Source of the DNA: Kaistia adipata DSM 17808 | Lineage (GTDB): Bacteria > Pseudomonadota > Alphaproteobacteria > Rhizobiales > Kaistiaceae | Direction: 5' to 3' | Length of the DNA: 64,000 bases | Assembly (NCBI RefSeq): GCF_000423225.1 | Contig: NZ_KE383991.1 | Coordinates: 444,217-508,216 of the forward strand | Shown: positions 26,042 through 35,286 of the stretch, one piece after another | Position numbering within the stretch: the stretch's first letter is position 1 | Layout: each line of letters begins with the position of its first letter | The notes under the pieces: generated by a model | Databases searched by the model: none | Seen by the model: the letters and a program-made list of their open reading frames with translations, nothing else | Told to the model about the DNA's origin: nothing | Translations under genes and position numbers: made by a program

Positions 26042-28777
26042 CTAGCGACTGGTGGCGGCGTGCTGTAGCAGGGGGATCGACCGGATGATGAGCTTCTCCG
26101 CCTCCACCGCAAGGAAGAAGAGGATGCCTCCTCCCCAGAGCCAGAGCCATGCATAGAGCGGCGGCGCCTCGGTATCGAAGACCGCGTGGAACGGCGGCGC
26201 GTAGGTGAACAGGAACTGCAGCACGAAGACGCCCGCAACGCCGTACCAGAGATAGGGATTGCCCAGATGGGCCCGGACCGACAGCGATGAATCAACCAGA
26301 TAGCGGCTGTTGAGAAGATAGAAGACCTGGCCGAGCGTGATGGCGTTGACGGCCACGGTTCGCGCCATCGGGTCGGACGCGCCCTGCCCCTTCATCCAGA
26401 AGAAGGTGGCGAGCGTGTAGAGCACCAGCGCTGCCCCGACGAAGAGAATGCGCCAGAGACCGAAGCCGGTCACGATCGGGCGGTCGATGGCGCGGGGCGG
26501 TCGCCGCATCACATCCGCCTCATGCGGCTCGAACGAAATGACGAGTCCGAGGGCGACGGATGTCACCATATTGACCCAGAGGACCTGCGGCGCGGTGATG
26601 GGCAGCGTGAAGCCGAACAGGATGGCGATCGCGATCACCGCGCCCTGGGCGATGTTGGTCGGCAGCAGGAACAGCATCGCCTTCTCGATGTTGTTGTAGA
26701 CGGTGCGCCCTTCCTTCACGGCCGCCGAGATCGACGCAAAGTTGTCGTCGGCGAGGATCATGCTCGCCGCCTCCTTCGTCACCTCCGTGCCCTTGATGCC
26801 CATGGCGACGCCGATATCCGCCTTCTTGAGCGCGGGCGCATCATTGACGCCGTCCCCGGTCATGGCGACGATCTGCCGGTTGGCTTGCATCGCCTTGACG
26901 AGCCGGAGCTTGTGCTCGGGGCTGGCGCGGGCGAACACATCGACGTCGCGCACGCATTCCTGCAGCGCGGCATCGTTCATGGCCTCGATCTCGGTGCCCG
27001 CCACCGCGGTCTTGCCATCGCCGATGCCGAGCATCTTGGCGATCGCCGCGGCCGTGATCTTGTGATCGCCGGTGATCATCGTCACGCGGATGCCGCCGCC
27101 ATGGCACTCCCGCACGGCCTCGACCGCCTCCTTGCGCGGCGGATCCATCAAGCCGACGAGGCCAAGGAGAACCAGATTCCCTGGCAGGTCCTCCGGCCCG
27201 AGGCTGCCGGCCTCCAGGCCCGGATTCGCAAGCCACGCCAGCCCCAGCACCCGCTCCCCCTGCGCGGCGAGCCGGTCGCCCTCCCGCACGAAGTGGTCGC
27301 GGTCGAGCGGCGCCGGGCCGGCCGCCGATTGCTGCCGGTCGCAATGCTCGAGGATCACCTCCGGCGCCCCCTTCACCAGCAGGATCTCGCCATCCGCCGT
27401 CCGGTTCAGCGTCGCCATGAACTTGTGCTCGGACTCGAAGGGAATGGCATCGAGCCGCGGCGCGGCGCCCACCACTTCGGCGCGATCCAGGCCGAGCTTG
27501 GTCGCAAAGGGGTAGAGCGCGCCTTCCGTAGGATCGCCCTCCACCGTCCACTTGCCGTCGTCCTGAAACAGCCCCGCATCATTGCACAGCACCGACACCC
27601 GGCCCATCAGCGCGAGCACCTCGGGCGTCGCGCCGATCGGCTTGCCGGCCGCCCTCACCTCGCCCTCCGGGGCATAGCCGTCGCCGGAGACCTCGTAGGC
27701 AGCCTCCGCCGTCACGGCGGAGGTGACCATCATCTCCATCAGCGTCAGCGTACCGGTCTTGTCCGAGCAGATGCGCGAGACGGAGCCCAGCGTCTCCACC
27801 GCCGGCAGGCGGCGGATAATCGCGTTTCGCTGCGCCATGCGCTGCACGCCAATCGCGAGCGTGATCGTGATCAACGCCGGCAACCCCTCGGGGATCATTG
27901 AAACGGCGATACCGACGACCGCCTGGAACAGCTCGACGAAAGTCATGCGCCCGAGCCAGTGCCCCCAGGCGAAAAGCAGCAGGCTGATGATGGCGATGGC
28001 GATGGTGATGACGTAACCAAACCTCTTGATCTGCCGCAGCAGCGGCGTCTCCAGCGCGCTGACCTCGGCCAGCATCTGGTTGATGCGGCCGAGCTCGGTG
28101 GCACTGCCGGTGGCCACGACCACACCGGTCGCCCTGCCGGAGACCACCATCGTGCCGGAGAACCCCATGTTCTGCCGGTCCCCGACGGTCGCCTTTTCCT
28201 GAACGGGCGCCGTTGCCTTCTCGGCGGGAACCGACTCGCCGGTCAACGCCGCTTCCTCCGTGCGCAGGTTCTTGGCATCAATCAGGCGCAGATCGGCGGG
28301 AATCCTGTCGCCGGATTCGAGGAGGACGATATCGCCCGGAACCAGGTCCTCGGCCGGGATCAGCCGCGTCTCCCCGTCGCGCAGCACCCGCGCCTCGGCC
28401 GACAGCATGTTGCGGATCGAATCGAGCGCCTTCTCGGCCCGCCCCTCCTGCAGAAAGCCGAGCAGCGAGTTGAGAATGACCACGGCGAAAATGATCGATG
28501 CGTCGAGCCACAGGCTCAGCATCAGCTTGACGAAGCCGGCGACGAGCAGAACGTAGATGAGGATGTTGTTGAACTGGGCGAGGAACCGCATCAGCGGGCT
28601 CTTGGCCTTCCCTTGGGGCAGACGATTCTGCCCGAAGGTCCTCAGGCGCGCCGCCACCTCCGCCGCGTCCAGCCCGCGCACCGGATCGACGCGCAACTGT
28701 CCCTCGACTTGCTCCGCGGACCAGGCATGCCAGGGCGCGCTCTCTGCGCCGGATGTGGTGACCCCTTGCACGCTCAT
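26042..28777 (-). CDS. P-type cation-transporting ATPase (type II-like, altered metal ligands)
   Basis: 911 residues from ATG 28777, preceded by GAGGG; the frame stays open to 28948 but lacks a ribosome site there. Order: N-terminal cation-ATPase domain (WHAWSAEQVEGQL), actuator TGES (179-182), PEGLP in M4 (296-300), phosphorylation DKTGT (D339), then TGDGVNDAPALKKADIGVAMG, and a C-terminal four-helix region. In M5 the Ca2+-ATPase pattern N-x-x-E appears as NIAQ, and in M6 the usual N-x-x-T-D reads NMVTS, so two carboxylate ligands of SERCA-type pumps are missing. It is an ion pump of the inner membrane, but probably not a classical Ca2+ pump. PPK2 is encoded just upstream on the same strand. 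Confidence 0.88.
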   Translation of the reverse strand: MSVQGVTTSGAESAPWHAWSAEQVEGQLRVDPVRGLDAAEVAARLRTFGQNRLPQGKAKSPLMRFLAQFNNILIYVLLVAGFVKLMLSLWLDASIIFAVVILNSLLGFLQEGRAEKALDSIRNMLSAEARVLRDGETRLIPAEDLVPGDIVLLESGDRIPADLRLIDAKNLRTEEAALTGESVPAEKATAPVQEKATVGDRQNMGFSGTMVVSGRATGVVVATGSATELGRINQMLAEVSALETPLLRQIKRFGYVITIAIAIISLLLFAWGHWLGRMTFVELFQAVVGIAVSMIPEGLPALITITLAIGVQRMAQRNAIIRRLPAVETLGSVSRICSDKTGTLTLMEMMVTSAVTAEAAYEVSGDGYAPEGEVRAAGKPIGATPEVLALMGRVSVLCNDAGLFQDDGKWTVEGDPTEGALYPFATKLGLDRAEVVGAAPRLDAIPFESEHKFMATLNRTADGEILLVKGAPEVILEHCDRQQSAAGPAPLDRDHFVREGDRLAAQGERVLGLAWLANPGLEAGSLGPEDLPGNLVLLGLVGLMDPPRKEAVEAVRECHGGGIRVTMITGDHKITAAAIAKMLGIGDGKTAVAGTEIEAMNDAALQECVRDVDVFARASPEHKLRLVKAMQANRQIVAMTGDGVNDAPALKKADIGVAMGIKGTEVTKEAASMILADDNFASISAAVKEGRTVYNNIEKAMLFLLPTNIAQGAVIAIAILFGFTLPITAPQVLWVNMVTSVALGLVISFEPHEADVMRRPPRAIDRPIVTGFGLWRILFVGAALVLYTLATFFWMKGQGASDPMARTVAVNAITLGQVFYLLNSRYLVDSSLSVRAHLGNPYLWYGVAGVFVLQFLFTYAPPFHAVFDTEAPPLYAWLWLWGGGILFFLAVEAEKLIIRSIPLLQHAATSR

Positions 28778-28959
28778 ACGGATCCCTCGCCGTGTCTGCC
28801 GATTTCTGTCGTCCGTCCGGATCGCCGGGCCTTGCACGATCGAGGACCGCGGCGCGCCGCTCCCTGCGCCAACAGTCCCCGACGACAGGCCCGGGCGATT
28901 TCGTCTCCTGTCGCCAGGGATCGCGAGCATCGCCGCCATGCGCGGCAACCCGCTTCTTC

Positions 28960-29859
28960 CTATTGCTGCTCAAGCTCGCGCCGCGCCGCCGCGAGATCCT
29001 TCCGCTGTTCCGACGAGACCTTGGGATATTCGAGGTCAAGCTTCTCGACCGCCTCGACGATCGCCGCCGCCACGACGAGACGCGTGAACCATTTGTTGTC
29101 GGCCGGCACGACGAACCATGGGGCGCTCTTCGAGGCCGTGGCTCGGATCGCCTCGTCATAGGCCTTCATGTAGTCGCCCCAATACCGGCGCTCACGAACG
29201 TCGCTCGCGGAGAACTTCCAGTTCTTCTCCGGCGTGTCGAGGCGGCTCATGAAGCGTCTCTTCTGTTCCTCATAGGACAGGTTCAGGTAGAACTTCAAAA
29301 TGATGACGCCTTGCCGCGTGAGGTAATCCTCGAAACGGGCGATATCGGCGAGGCGCTCTTCCCAGATGTTCTTCCCGACCAGTTGCGGCGGGATCTTCTG
29401 CGCCTTGAGGAGTTCCTGATGCGTGCGCACCACGAGGACCTCTTCGTAATAGGATCGGTTGAAGATGCCGATGCGCCCGCGCTGCGGCACCTTCATCGCG
29501 TAGCGCCACAGAAAGTCACGCGACAGTTCTTCGTCCGATGGCTGCTTGAACGAAAAAACATCGCAGCCCTGCGGATTGACGCCAGACAGGACGTGCTTGA
29601 TCGTCCCGTCCTTTCCGGCCGCATCCATGGCCTGGAACACAAGCAGCACGGACCAGGAATCCTGCGCATAGAGCATGTCCTGCTCCATCGCCAGCCATGC
29701 CGATCCGCGACGGAGCAGTTCGGCGGCCTGCTTCTTGTCGATTTTCAGCCCCTGCGTATCACCGGGATCGAAATCGGCCAGCCGGAAGCCCTTCCCCTTT
29801 GTTACCCGGAACGGCTTTGTATATTTTTCGATATATTCCAGAATTTCTCTTCGAGACAT
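28960..29859 (-). CDS. ppk2: Polyphosphate kinase 2 family protein
   Basis: 299 residues from ATG 29859, with GAGG five bases upstream; an earlier frame start at 29925 lacks a site. Single-domain PPK2: Walker A AMDAAGKDGT (about 78-87), KQPSDEEL, Walker B-like RIGIFNRSYYEEVLVVR (about 129-145), and the lid DTPEKNWKFSASDVRER. PPK2 enzymes move phosphate between polyphosphate and nucleotides, often regenerating ADP/ATP or GDP/GTP. It is cytoplasmic. It precedes the P-type ATPase by 182 bases on the same strand, so polyphosphate-driven nucleotide supply to the pump is conceivable. Confidence 0.93.
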   Translation of the reverse strand: MSRREILEYIEKYTKPFRVTKGKGFRLADFDPGDTQGLKIDKKQAAELLRRGSAWLAMEQDMLYAQDSWSVLLVFQAMDAAGKDGTIKHVLSGVNPQGCDVFSFKQPSDEELSRDFLWRYAMKVPQRGRIGIFNRSYYEEVLVVRTHQELLKAQKIPPQLVGKNIWEERLADIARFEDYLTRQGVIILKFYLNLSYEEQKRRFMSRLDTPEKNWKFSASDVRERRYWGDYMKAYDEAIRATASKSAPWFVVPADNKWFTRLVVAAAIVEAVEKLDLEYPKVSSEQRKDLAAARRELEQQ

Positions 29860-30271
29860 GGAAACCTCGAATACAATTCGTCGGACTATCTTGAATATGC
29901 CATCAACGGACGACCCCGACGACATCCTGCGGAGCCGTAATTCCTAGCGCCTCCGGCGAGCGAGGCATCGGCCAGTCGCCACGGATATCTCTTCAGACAT
30001 CATGCCAAGAAGAGGTCCTCCCGGGCTCATCCTCTGGACACAGTCCGAACGTGCCTCACCTCTTCTGCATGGCCGCAAGACTATCCAGCCCGGAACAGGC
30101 GATGGCAAGTGGCAATGAAGACAGACTGAAACGAGATCCCTGGCGACCAGGCCCGCCACGCCAGCCGGCGAAGTCATTTGCCCCGACCGACCGGGGGCAT
30201 CGCGTCTGCTGGCTTTCGGGACCACCTCGGCTATGGTGCTGGAAAGACTACCGATTGGGGGGAACCAAGAC
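29860..30271. other. Intergenic region between ppk2 and aminotransferase
   Basis: About 410 bases between divergently oriented genes. It should contain both promoters. I find no convincing -35/-10 pair, palindrome or terminator. Short frames here lack ribosome sites. The only strong signal is the GGGGGG ribosome site at the right end that sets the aminotransferase start. Confidence 0.5.
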
Positions 30272-31630
30272 GTGACGGCCACACGATCCAATGCCGACGA
30301 ACTGACCAAGCTCGCGTTCGAGAACTGCCTCTTCCCGGTGATCGACCAGGAGACGGTGCGGCGGGAGGGGCCGCGCATCTATTTGAAGGGCGACGGCATC
30401 GAGCTCACCGACCTCGCCGGCAACACGATGCTCGACATGATGGGCTCGCACACGCGCGCGAATTCGCTCGGCTACGGCAATCGCGAGATCGCCCAGGCGG
30501 TGTTCGACCAGATGACGGCGGTCCACTATGTCGGCACCACCAGCCATTTCGCCGAGCCGACCATCCGCCTCGCGGCCAGCCTGGCGGAGCTGACGCCGGG
30601 CGCGCTCAAGCGCGTCGCCTTCACCTCGGGCGGCTCGGAATCGGTCGAGACGGCGCTGAAGCTCGCCAAGCAGTACCAGCGCGAAAGCGGCAACAAGCCC
30701 CGCGCCTACAAGACCATCTCGCGCTGGAACGCCTATCACGGCTCCAGCATGGGGGCGCTGTCGGTCACCGACTGGCTGGCGGTGCGCGAGATCTTCGAGC
30801 CGCGCGTGCCGGGGCACAGCTTTATCCCGAACCCGACCCGCTACCGCAATCCGTTCGGCATGGAGGAGGAGGCGTATTTCGAGCTCTGCGCCACCTATCT
30901 TGAGCGCGAGATCGAGCTGCAGGGGCCCGACACGGTCTCGGCCTTCATCGGCGAGCCGGTGATGCAGGCGAACGGCGTGCAGGTGCCGAGCCGCCACTAT
31001 TGGGAGCGCGTGCGCGAGATCTGCGACAAGCACGGCGTGCTCTTGATCGCCGACGAGGTGATCACCGGCTTCGGCCGCACCGGCACCTGGTTCGCCTGCG
31101 AGCATTTCGGGCTCGAGCCGGACATCCTGACCATGGCCAAGGCGCTGAGTGGTGGCTATGCGCCGATCGGCGCCGTCATCACGTCAGATGCGATCGCCGA
31201 CGCGATCCCGATGCTGCGCCATGTCCACACCTTCGCGGGACACGCCAGCGCCGCGGCGGCGGCCAATGCGGCGATCACCATCAAGCGCCGCGACGGGTTG
31301 ATCGACGACGCGCGCGAGAACGGCGCCTATTTCGGCGCCGAGCTCAAGGCGGCGCTCGAATCCCATCCGATCGTCGGGCAGGTGCGCGGCCTCGGCCTCT
31401 GGCATTGCGTCGACTTCACCGCCGATCGCGCCACCAAGGCCAAGTTCGAGGATGACACCGTCTCGGTCATCGTCGAGCGGATGCGCGCCCATGGCGTGCT
31501 CGCCTGCCGGATCGGCACGGCGCTCGAAATGTCGCCGCCGCTGATCACGACGCGGTCGCAGCTCGACACCGCGGTCGAGGTCTGCGCCCGCGCCGTCCAC
31601 GAAGTGGCGCGCGAGCGCGGTCTCGCCTGA
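30272..31630 (+). CDS. Class III (omega) aminotransferase
   Basis: 452 residues from GTG 30272, chosen because GGGGGG lies nine bases upstream; an ATG at 30233 has no site. Fold-type I PLP enzyme: TSGGSESVETALKLA (phosphate loop), YHGSSMGALS, IADEVITGFGRTG with the PLP-pyridine Asp (about D261) and MAKALSGGYAPIGA with the Schiff-base Lys (about K290). It transfers amino groups between an omega-amino compound or amino acid and a keto acid in the cytoplasm. Likely relatives are beta-alanine, taurine or aromatic amine transaminases; the substrate cannot be chosen. It is monocistronic and convergent with the rhamnose-type importer. Confidence 0.9.
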   Translation: MTATRSNADELTKLAFENCLFPVIDQETVRREGPRIYLKGDGIELTDLAGNTMLDMMGSHTRANSLGYGNREIAQAVFDQMTAVHYVGTTSHFAEPTIRLAASLAELTPGALKRVAFTSGGSESVETALKLAKQYQRESGNKPRAYKTISRWNAYHGSSMGALSVTDWLAVREIFEPRVPGHSFIPNPTRYRNPFGMEEEAYFELCATYLEREIELQGPDTVSAFIGEPVMQANGVQVPSRHYWERVREICDKHGVLLIADEVITGFGRTGTWFACEHFGLEPDILTMAKALSGGYAPIGAVITSDAIADAIPMLRHVHTFAGHASAAAAANAAITIKRRDGLIDDARENGAYFGAELKAALESHPIVGQVRGLGLWHCVDFTADRATKAKFEDDTVSVIVERMRAHGVLACRIGTALEMSPPLITTRSQLDTAVEVCARAVHEVARERGLA

Positions 31631-31635
31631 CAATC

Positions 31636-31674
31636 GCCAGGCCTGGCGCCCTCCCGGGCGTCAGGCCAGCCTGG
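31636..31674. terminator. Convergent terminator hairpin
   Basis: Long imperfect inverted repeat beginning GCCAGGC and ending GCCTGGC, with an inner GGCGCCC / GGGCGTC stem around TCCC. It starts 5 bases past the aminotransferase stop and reaches into the last codons of the facing permease. It suits termination in both directions. Confidence 0.45.
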
Positions 31675-32686
31675 CGTGCCTCCGGTTCCGCAGCCTGCGG
31701 AACAGGATCGGCAGGGCGATGACGACGATCAGCAGCGTGCCGGTGAAGATCGACATCACGATGCCCGGCACGTTGAGCAGGCCGAGGCCGAAGGTCATCA
31801 GCCCCATGATGAAGGCGGCCAGCACCACGCCGAGGATGCCGCCGGCGCCGCCGAGGATGTTGACGCCGCCCAGCACCACCATGGTGATGACCTCGAGCTC
31901 CCAGCCCTGGGCGATCGCCGGGCGGGTCGAGCCGAGCCGCGAGGTCAGAAGCACCGCCGCGATGCCCGACATCAGGCCGGTGAGGCAGAACAGCATGAAC
32001 TTGATCCGCCCGACGCGCAGTCCGGAGAATTGCGCCGCCACGTGATTGTTGCCGATGGCGAAGATGCGCCGGCCGAAACTGGTGCGGTGCAGCAGGAAAT
32101 AGTAGAGCGCCGCCGCCGCCAGGAAGAGCGCCAGTTCGAACGAGATCACCCAGAACACGTAGCCCTGGCCGAAATAGCCGAAGCTGGCCGGATAGCCCTT
32201 GAACACGCCGTCGCCCAGGATGATGTAGCTGACGCCGCGGAAGAGGCTCATCGTGCCGATGGTGACGACGATCGACGGCAGCCCGAGCCGGGTGACCAGG
32301 AAGCCGTTGAAGGCGCCGCAGAGCAAGCCGGTGCCGATGCCGATGGCGACGAGGCCGGGCGTGCCGACGCCGTATTGCGCGGCGAGACCCATGAAGGTCG
32401 AGCAGAGCGCGATGATCGAGGCGACCGACAGGTCGATCTCGCCGCTGATGATCAGAAGCGCCATCGCCAGCGCGATCAGCGCCTTCTCGGTGAAGTTGAA
32501 GGTGAGGTCCGACAGGCTCCACGCATTGAGGAAATAGGGCGAGGCGAAGCTGTTCGCGACGAAGATCGCCACGGCCACGGCGAGCAGCAGCATTTCCCAG
32601 GACAGGAGGCGCGCGCGCAGCGGGCTCCCCAGCCGGTCGGGAATATGGCGCGGCACGGCGGCGTCGATGGACGTATGCTCGTTCAT
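31661..32686 (-). CDS. CUT2 sugar ABC permease (RbsC/RhaQ-like)
   Basis: 341 residues from ATG 32686 (MNEHTSIDAAVPRH). Landmarks are the CUT2 motif SGEIDLSVASIIALC, the IGNNHVAAQFSGL loop and GGVNILGGAGGILG. About ten membrane helices. The start overlaps the stop of the partner permease as ATGA. It is last in the binding protein - ATPase - permease - permease order. Reading the frame further upstream gives a long spurious N-terminus antisense-like to the partner gene, which I reject. Confidence 0.9.
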   Translation of the reverse strand: MNEHTSIDAAVPRHIPDRLGSPLRARLLSWEMLLLAVAVAIFVANSFASPYFLNAWSLSDLTFNFTEKALIALAMALLIISGEIDLSVASIIALCSTFMGLAAQYGVGTPGLVAIGIGTGLLCGAFNGFLVTRLGLPSIVVTIGTMSLFRGVSYIILGDGVFKGYPASFGYFGQGYVFWVISFELALFLAAAALYYFLLHRTSFGRRIFAIGNNHVAAQFSGLRVGRIKFMLFCLTGLMSGIAAVLLTSRLGSTRPAIAQGWELEVITMVVLGGVNILGGAGGILGVVLAAFIMGLMTFGLGLLNVPGIVMSIFTGTLLIVVIALPILFRRLRNRRHARLA

Positions 32687-33663
32687 GCCGCGTGCTCCGC
32701 CTGCTTGAGAATGATGCGGCCACGCTTGCGTTCGATGCGGGCGTTGAAGATCACGGCGAGCAGGATCGCCAGGCCCGAGATCGCCATCTGCCAGAAGGGC
32801 GAGATGTTGACCACCGGCAGCGCGTTGTTGACGACGCCGAGGAACAGCGCGCCGAGCACCGCGCCGGCAACGGTCCCGATGCCGCCGGCGATCGAGACGC
32901 CGCCGATCACGCAGGCGGCGATGATGGTCAGCTCGAAGCCGCCGGCCACGTCGACATAGGCGACGGCATAGCGGGCGATCCAGAGATAGCCGGCGACGCC
33001 GGAGACCAGGCCCGACACGCAGAAGGCGATGAAGCGCGTCCGCCCCACGTCGATGCCGACATAGGTGGCGGCGGTCGGGTTGATGCCGGTGGCGTAGAAG
33101 GAGCGGCCGAGCGAGGTGCGCGTCATCAGAACGTAGAACAGGCCGACGGCCACGATGGCGAACCAGCTCAGAACCGTGATGCCGCCGAGATCGGCGCGCG
33201 GCAGGGCCTTGAAGGCATCCGTCATCTGGTGGGCGTTGACCCAGGATCCGCCGGCGATGACGAAGATCAGGCCGCGATAGATGGTCAGCGTGCCGAGCGT
33301 GACGACGATCGGCGGGATGTTGAGCTTCCAGACCAGCACGCCGTTGATGGAGCCGAGCAGCGTGCCGAACAGGGCCGCGACCAGCACCAGGACCGGGATC
33401 GGCAGGCCGGGAAGCGCCACGTTGAGCAGCGCCACCACCATGCCGCTCAAGGCCAGGTTGGCGGCCATGGACAGATCGATCGAGCGCGTCAGGATCACGA
33501 CCATCTGGCCGAGCGCCAGCATGATCAGGATCGAGGTGTCGTTGAAGATGTTGGCGAGGCTGGGCAGCTGGATGAAACTCGGTGAGCGTAGCGAAACCAG
33601 CCACACCGCCCCCACGATGACCGCGAGGAGCCAAAACTCGCGCTGTTTCAGCAGCGCCTTCAT
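32683..33663 (-). CDS. CUT2 sugar ABC permease (RbsC/RhaP-like)
   Basis: 326 residues. TRSIDLSMAANLALSG is the CUT2 signature near residue 60; the ATGINPTAATYVGI loop and GGVSIAGGIGTVAG follow. It forms a heterodimeric channel with the permease at 31661-32686, as in the rhizobial RhaPQ pair. It is linked to the ATPase gene by ATGA (33660-33663). Confidence 0.9.
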   Translation of the reverse strand: MKALLKQREFWLLAVIVGAVWLVSLRSPSFIQLPSLANIFNDTSILIMLALGQMVVILTRSIDLSMAANLALSGMVVALLNVALPGLPIPVLVLVAALFGTLLGSINGVLVWKLNIPPIVVTLGTLTIYRGLIFVIAGGSWVNAHQMTDAFKALPRADLGGITVLSWFAIVAVGLFYVLMTRTSLGRSFYATGINPTAATYVGIDVGRTRFIAFCVSGLVSGVAGYLWIARYAVAYVDVAGGFELTIIAACVIGGVSIAGGIGTVAGAVLGALFLGVVNNALPVVNISPFWQMAISGLAILLAVIFNARIERKRGRIILKQAEHAA

Positions 33664-35210
33664 GCGTCTTCTCCCCGGATGCCGGCGGCGGCGCTGACCA
33701 GCGCCTCGGCCGAGAGATCCTTGTTTTCAAGCGTCGTGACCATCCGGCCCTCGCGCATCACGACGATGCGGTCCGACATGCCCATCACCTCGGGCAGCTC
33801 GGAGGAAACCATGATCACGGCCAGGCCCTGCGCCACCAGCTCGCCCATGAACTGGTGCACGGCGGCCTTGGATCCGATGTCGATGCCCTTGGTCGGCTCG
33901 TCGAGGATGATCACCTTCGGGCCCGTCGCCAGCCATTTGGCGATGACCACCTTCTGCTGGTTGCCGCCCGACAGCGTGCCGACGTCCTGGCTCAGCGACG
34001 AGGCGCGCAGGTCGAGCCGCTCGGTATAGGCGCGGGCGAGGTCGAACTCCTCCTTGAGCCGCAGCACGCCATGCAGGCTGGTGCGCTTCAGCGAGGGCAG
34101 CGAGACGTTCTCGAAGATCGGCAGGCCGATGACGACGCCCTGCTTGCCGCGCTCCTCCGGCACATAGACGATGCCGGCATTGACGGCGTCGGCCGGCGAT
34201 TGCGGCGTGATCGCCTGGCCGTCGAGCACGATGCTGCCGCGCGACGGCCGGGTGAGCCCGAACAGCGCCTGCATGACCTCGCTGCGGCCGGCGCCGACGA
34301 GGCCATAGAAGCCGAGGATCTCGCCCCGCCGCAATTCGAAATCGATGCCGTCGAATTCGGTCGGGTGGCTGAGGTCCTCGACCTTCAGCACCGTCTCGCC
34401 GGGCGCGGCGACATGCTTCGGGAAGATCTGGTCGACCGAGCGGCCGACCATCATCTTGACGATCTCCGCCTGCGGCGTTTCCGGCAGCATGCCGGCGCCG
34501 ACCTTCTGGCCGTCGCGGAACACCGCATAGCGGTCGGAGATGCGGTAGATCTCGTCGAACTTGTGGCTGATGAACAGGATGCCCTTGCCGTCGGCCTTCA
34601 GCATCTCGATCAGCGTGAACAGCTCGCCGATCTCCTTGTAGGAGAGCGCGGCCGTCGGTTCGTCCATGATGACGATGCGCGCGTCGATCGACAACGCGCG
34701 GGCGACACCGACAAGGTGCTTGTTGGCGATCGAGAGTTCCTTGAGCCGCGTTTCCGGCGCGATGTGCCCGGCGCCCATCGAAGCGAGGACCTTGCGGGCC
34801 CCGCCGCGGATGGCGCCCCAGTCGATCAGGCCCAGGCGGGTGCGCGGGGCATGGCCGAGGTGGATGTTTTCCGCCACCGAGATCTCGTCGAACAGGACGG
34901 TCTCCTGGTGGATAGCGGTGATGCCCTGCTGCGCCGCGCGGTGGGGCGATCCGAACTCGACCGGCCGGCCGTCGATGGCGATCTCGCCGGCATCCGGCTG
35001 GTAGATGCCGGTCAGGATCTTCACCAGAGTCGACTTGCCGGCGCCGTTTTCGCCGATCAGCGCCGTCACCTGGCCCGGATAGATCTCCAGGCTCACATCG
35101 TCGAGGGCGCGCACGCCCGGGAAACTCTTCGAAATCCCGCGCAGCGTCAGCAGCGGCGCGACCGCTGTGGGCGACGCGGGCGCATCGTGGCTCGTGGCGA
35201 CGTCTGTCAT
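33660..35210 (-). CDS. CUT2 sugar ABC ATPase (RbsA/RhaT-like)
   Basis: 516 residues from ATG 35210. NBD1: GENGAGKST and IVIMDEPTAAL. NBD2: degenerate GLVGAGRSEV, LSGGNQQKVV and IILDEPTKGID. Two fused ATPase domains, as in all CUT2 importers. It follows the binding protein after a 76-base gap with a 12-bp hairpin, so its expression may be damped relative to the binding protein. Confidence 0.92.
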   Translation of the reverse strand: MTDVATSHDAPASPTAVAPLLTLRGISKSFPGVRALDDVSLEIYPGQVTALIGENGAGKSTLVKILTGIYQPDAGEIAIDGRPVEFGSPHRAAQQGITAIHQETVLFDEISVAENIHLGHAPRTRLGLIDWGAIRGGARKVLASMGAGHIAPETRLKELSIANKHLVGVARALSIDARIVIMDEPTAALSYKEIGELFTLIEMLKADGKGILFISHKFDEIYRISDRYAVFRDGQKVGAGMLPETPQAEIVKMMVGRSVDQIFPKHVAAPGETVLKVEDLSHPTEFDGIDFELRRGEILGFYGLVGAGRSEVMQALFGLTRPSRGSIVLDGQAITPQSPADAVNAGIVYVPEERGKQGVVIGLPIFENVSLPSLKRTSLHGVLRLKEEFDLARAYTERLDLRASSLSQDVGTLSGGNQQKVVIAKWLATGPKVIILDEPTKGIDIGSKAAVHQFMGELVAQGLAVIMVSSELPEVMGMSDRIVVMREGRMVTTLENKDLSAEALVSAAAGIRGEDA

Positions 35211-35243
35211 GGGCTGTCTTCTGATCGAAACCGCAACAAAGAA

Positions 35244-35270
35244 GGGCCGCCGGCAAGCTGCCGGCGGCCC
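35244..35270. terminator. Intercistronic stem-loop after binding-protein gene
   Basis: Perfect 12-bp inverted repeat GGGCCGCCGGCA / TGCCGGCGGCCC with a 3-base loop, 16 bases past the binding-protein stop on the minus strand. It is one of the strongest hairpins in the window. The minus-strand tail carries TTC TTT shortly after, so partial termination is plausible. Confidence 0.6.
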
Positions 35271-35286
35271 CACGATGGCTGTCGCC

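Noticed and set aside
29944-30378. 144-codon minus-strand frame upstream of the aminotransferase
   Set aside because: Overlaps the aminotransferase start antisense and has no protein-like features or ribosome site.
31661-33730. 689-codon frame over both RhaPQ-like permeases
   Set aside because: Real only from ATG 32686; the rest is off-frame and low-complexity.
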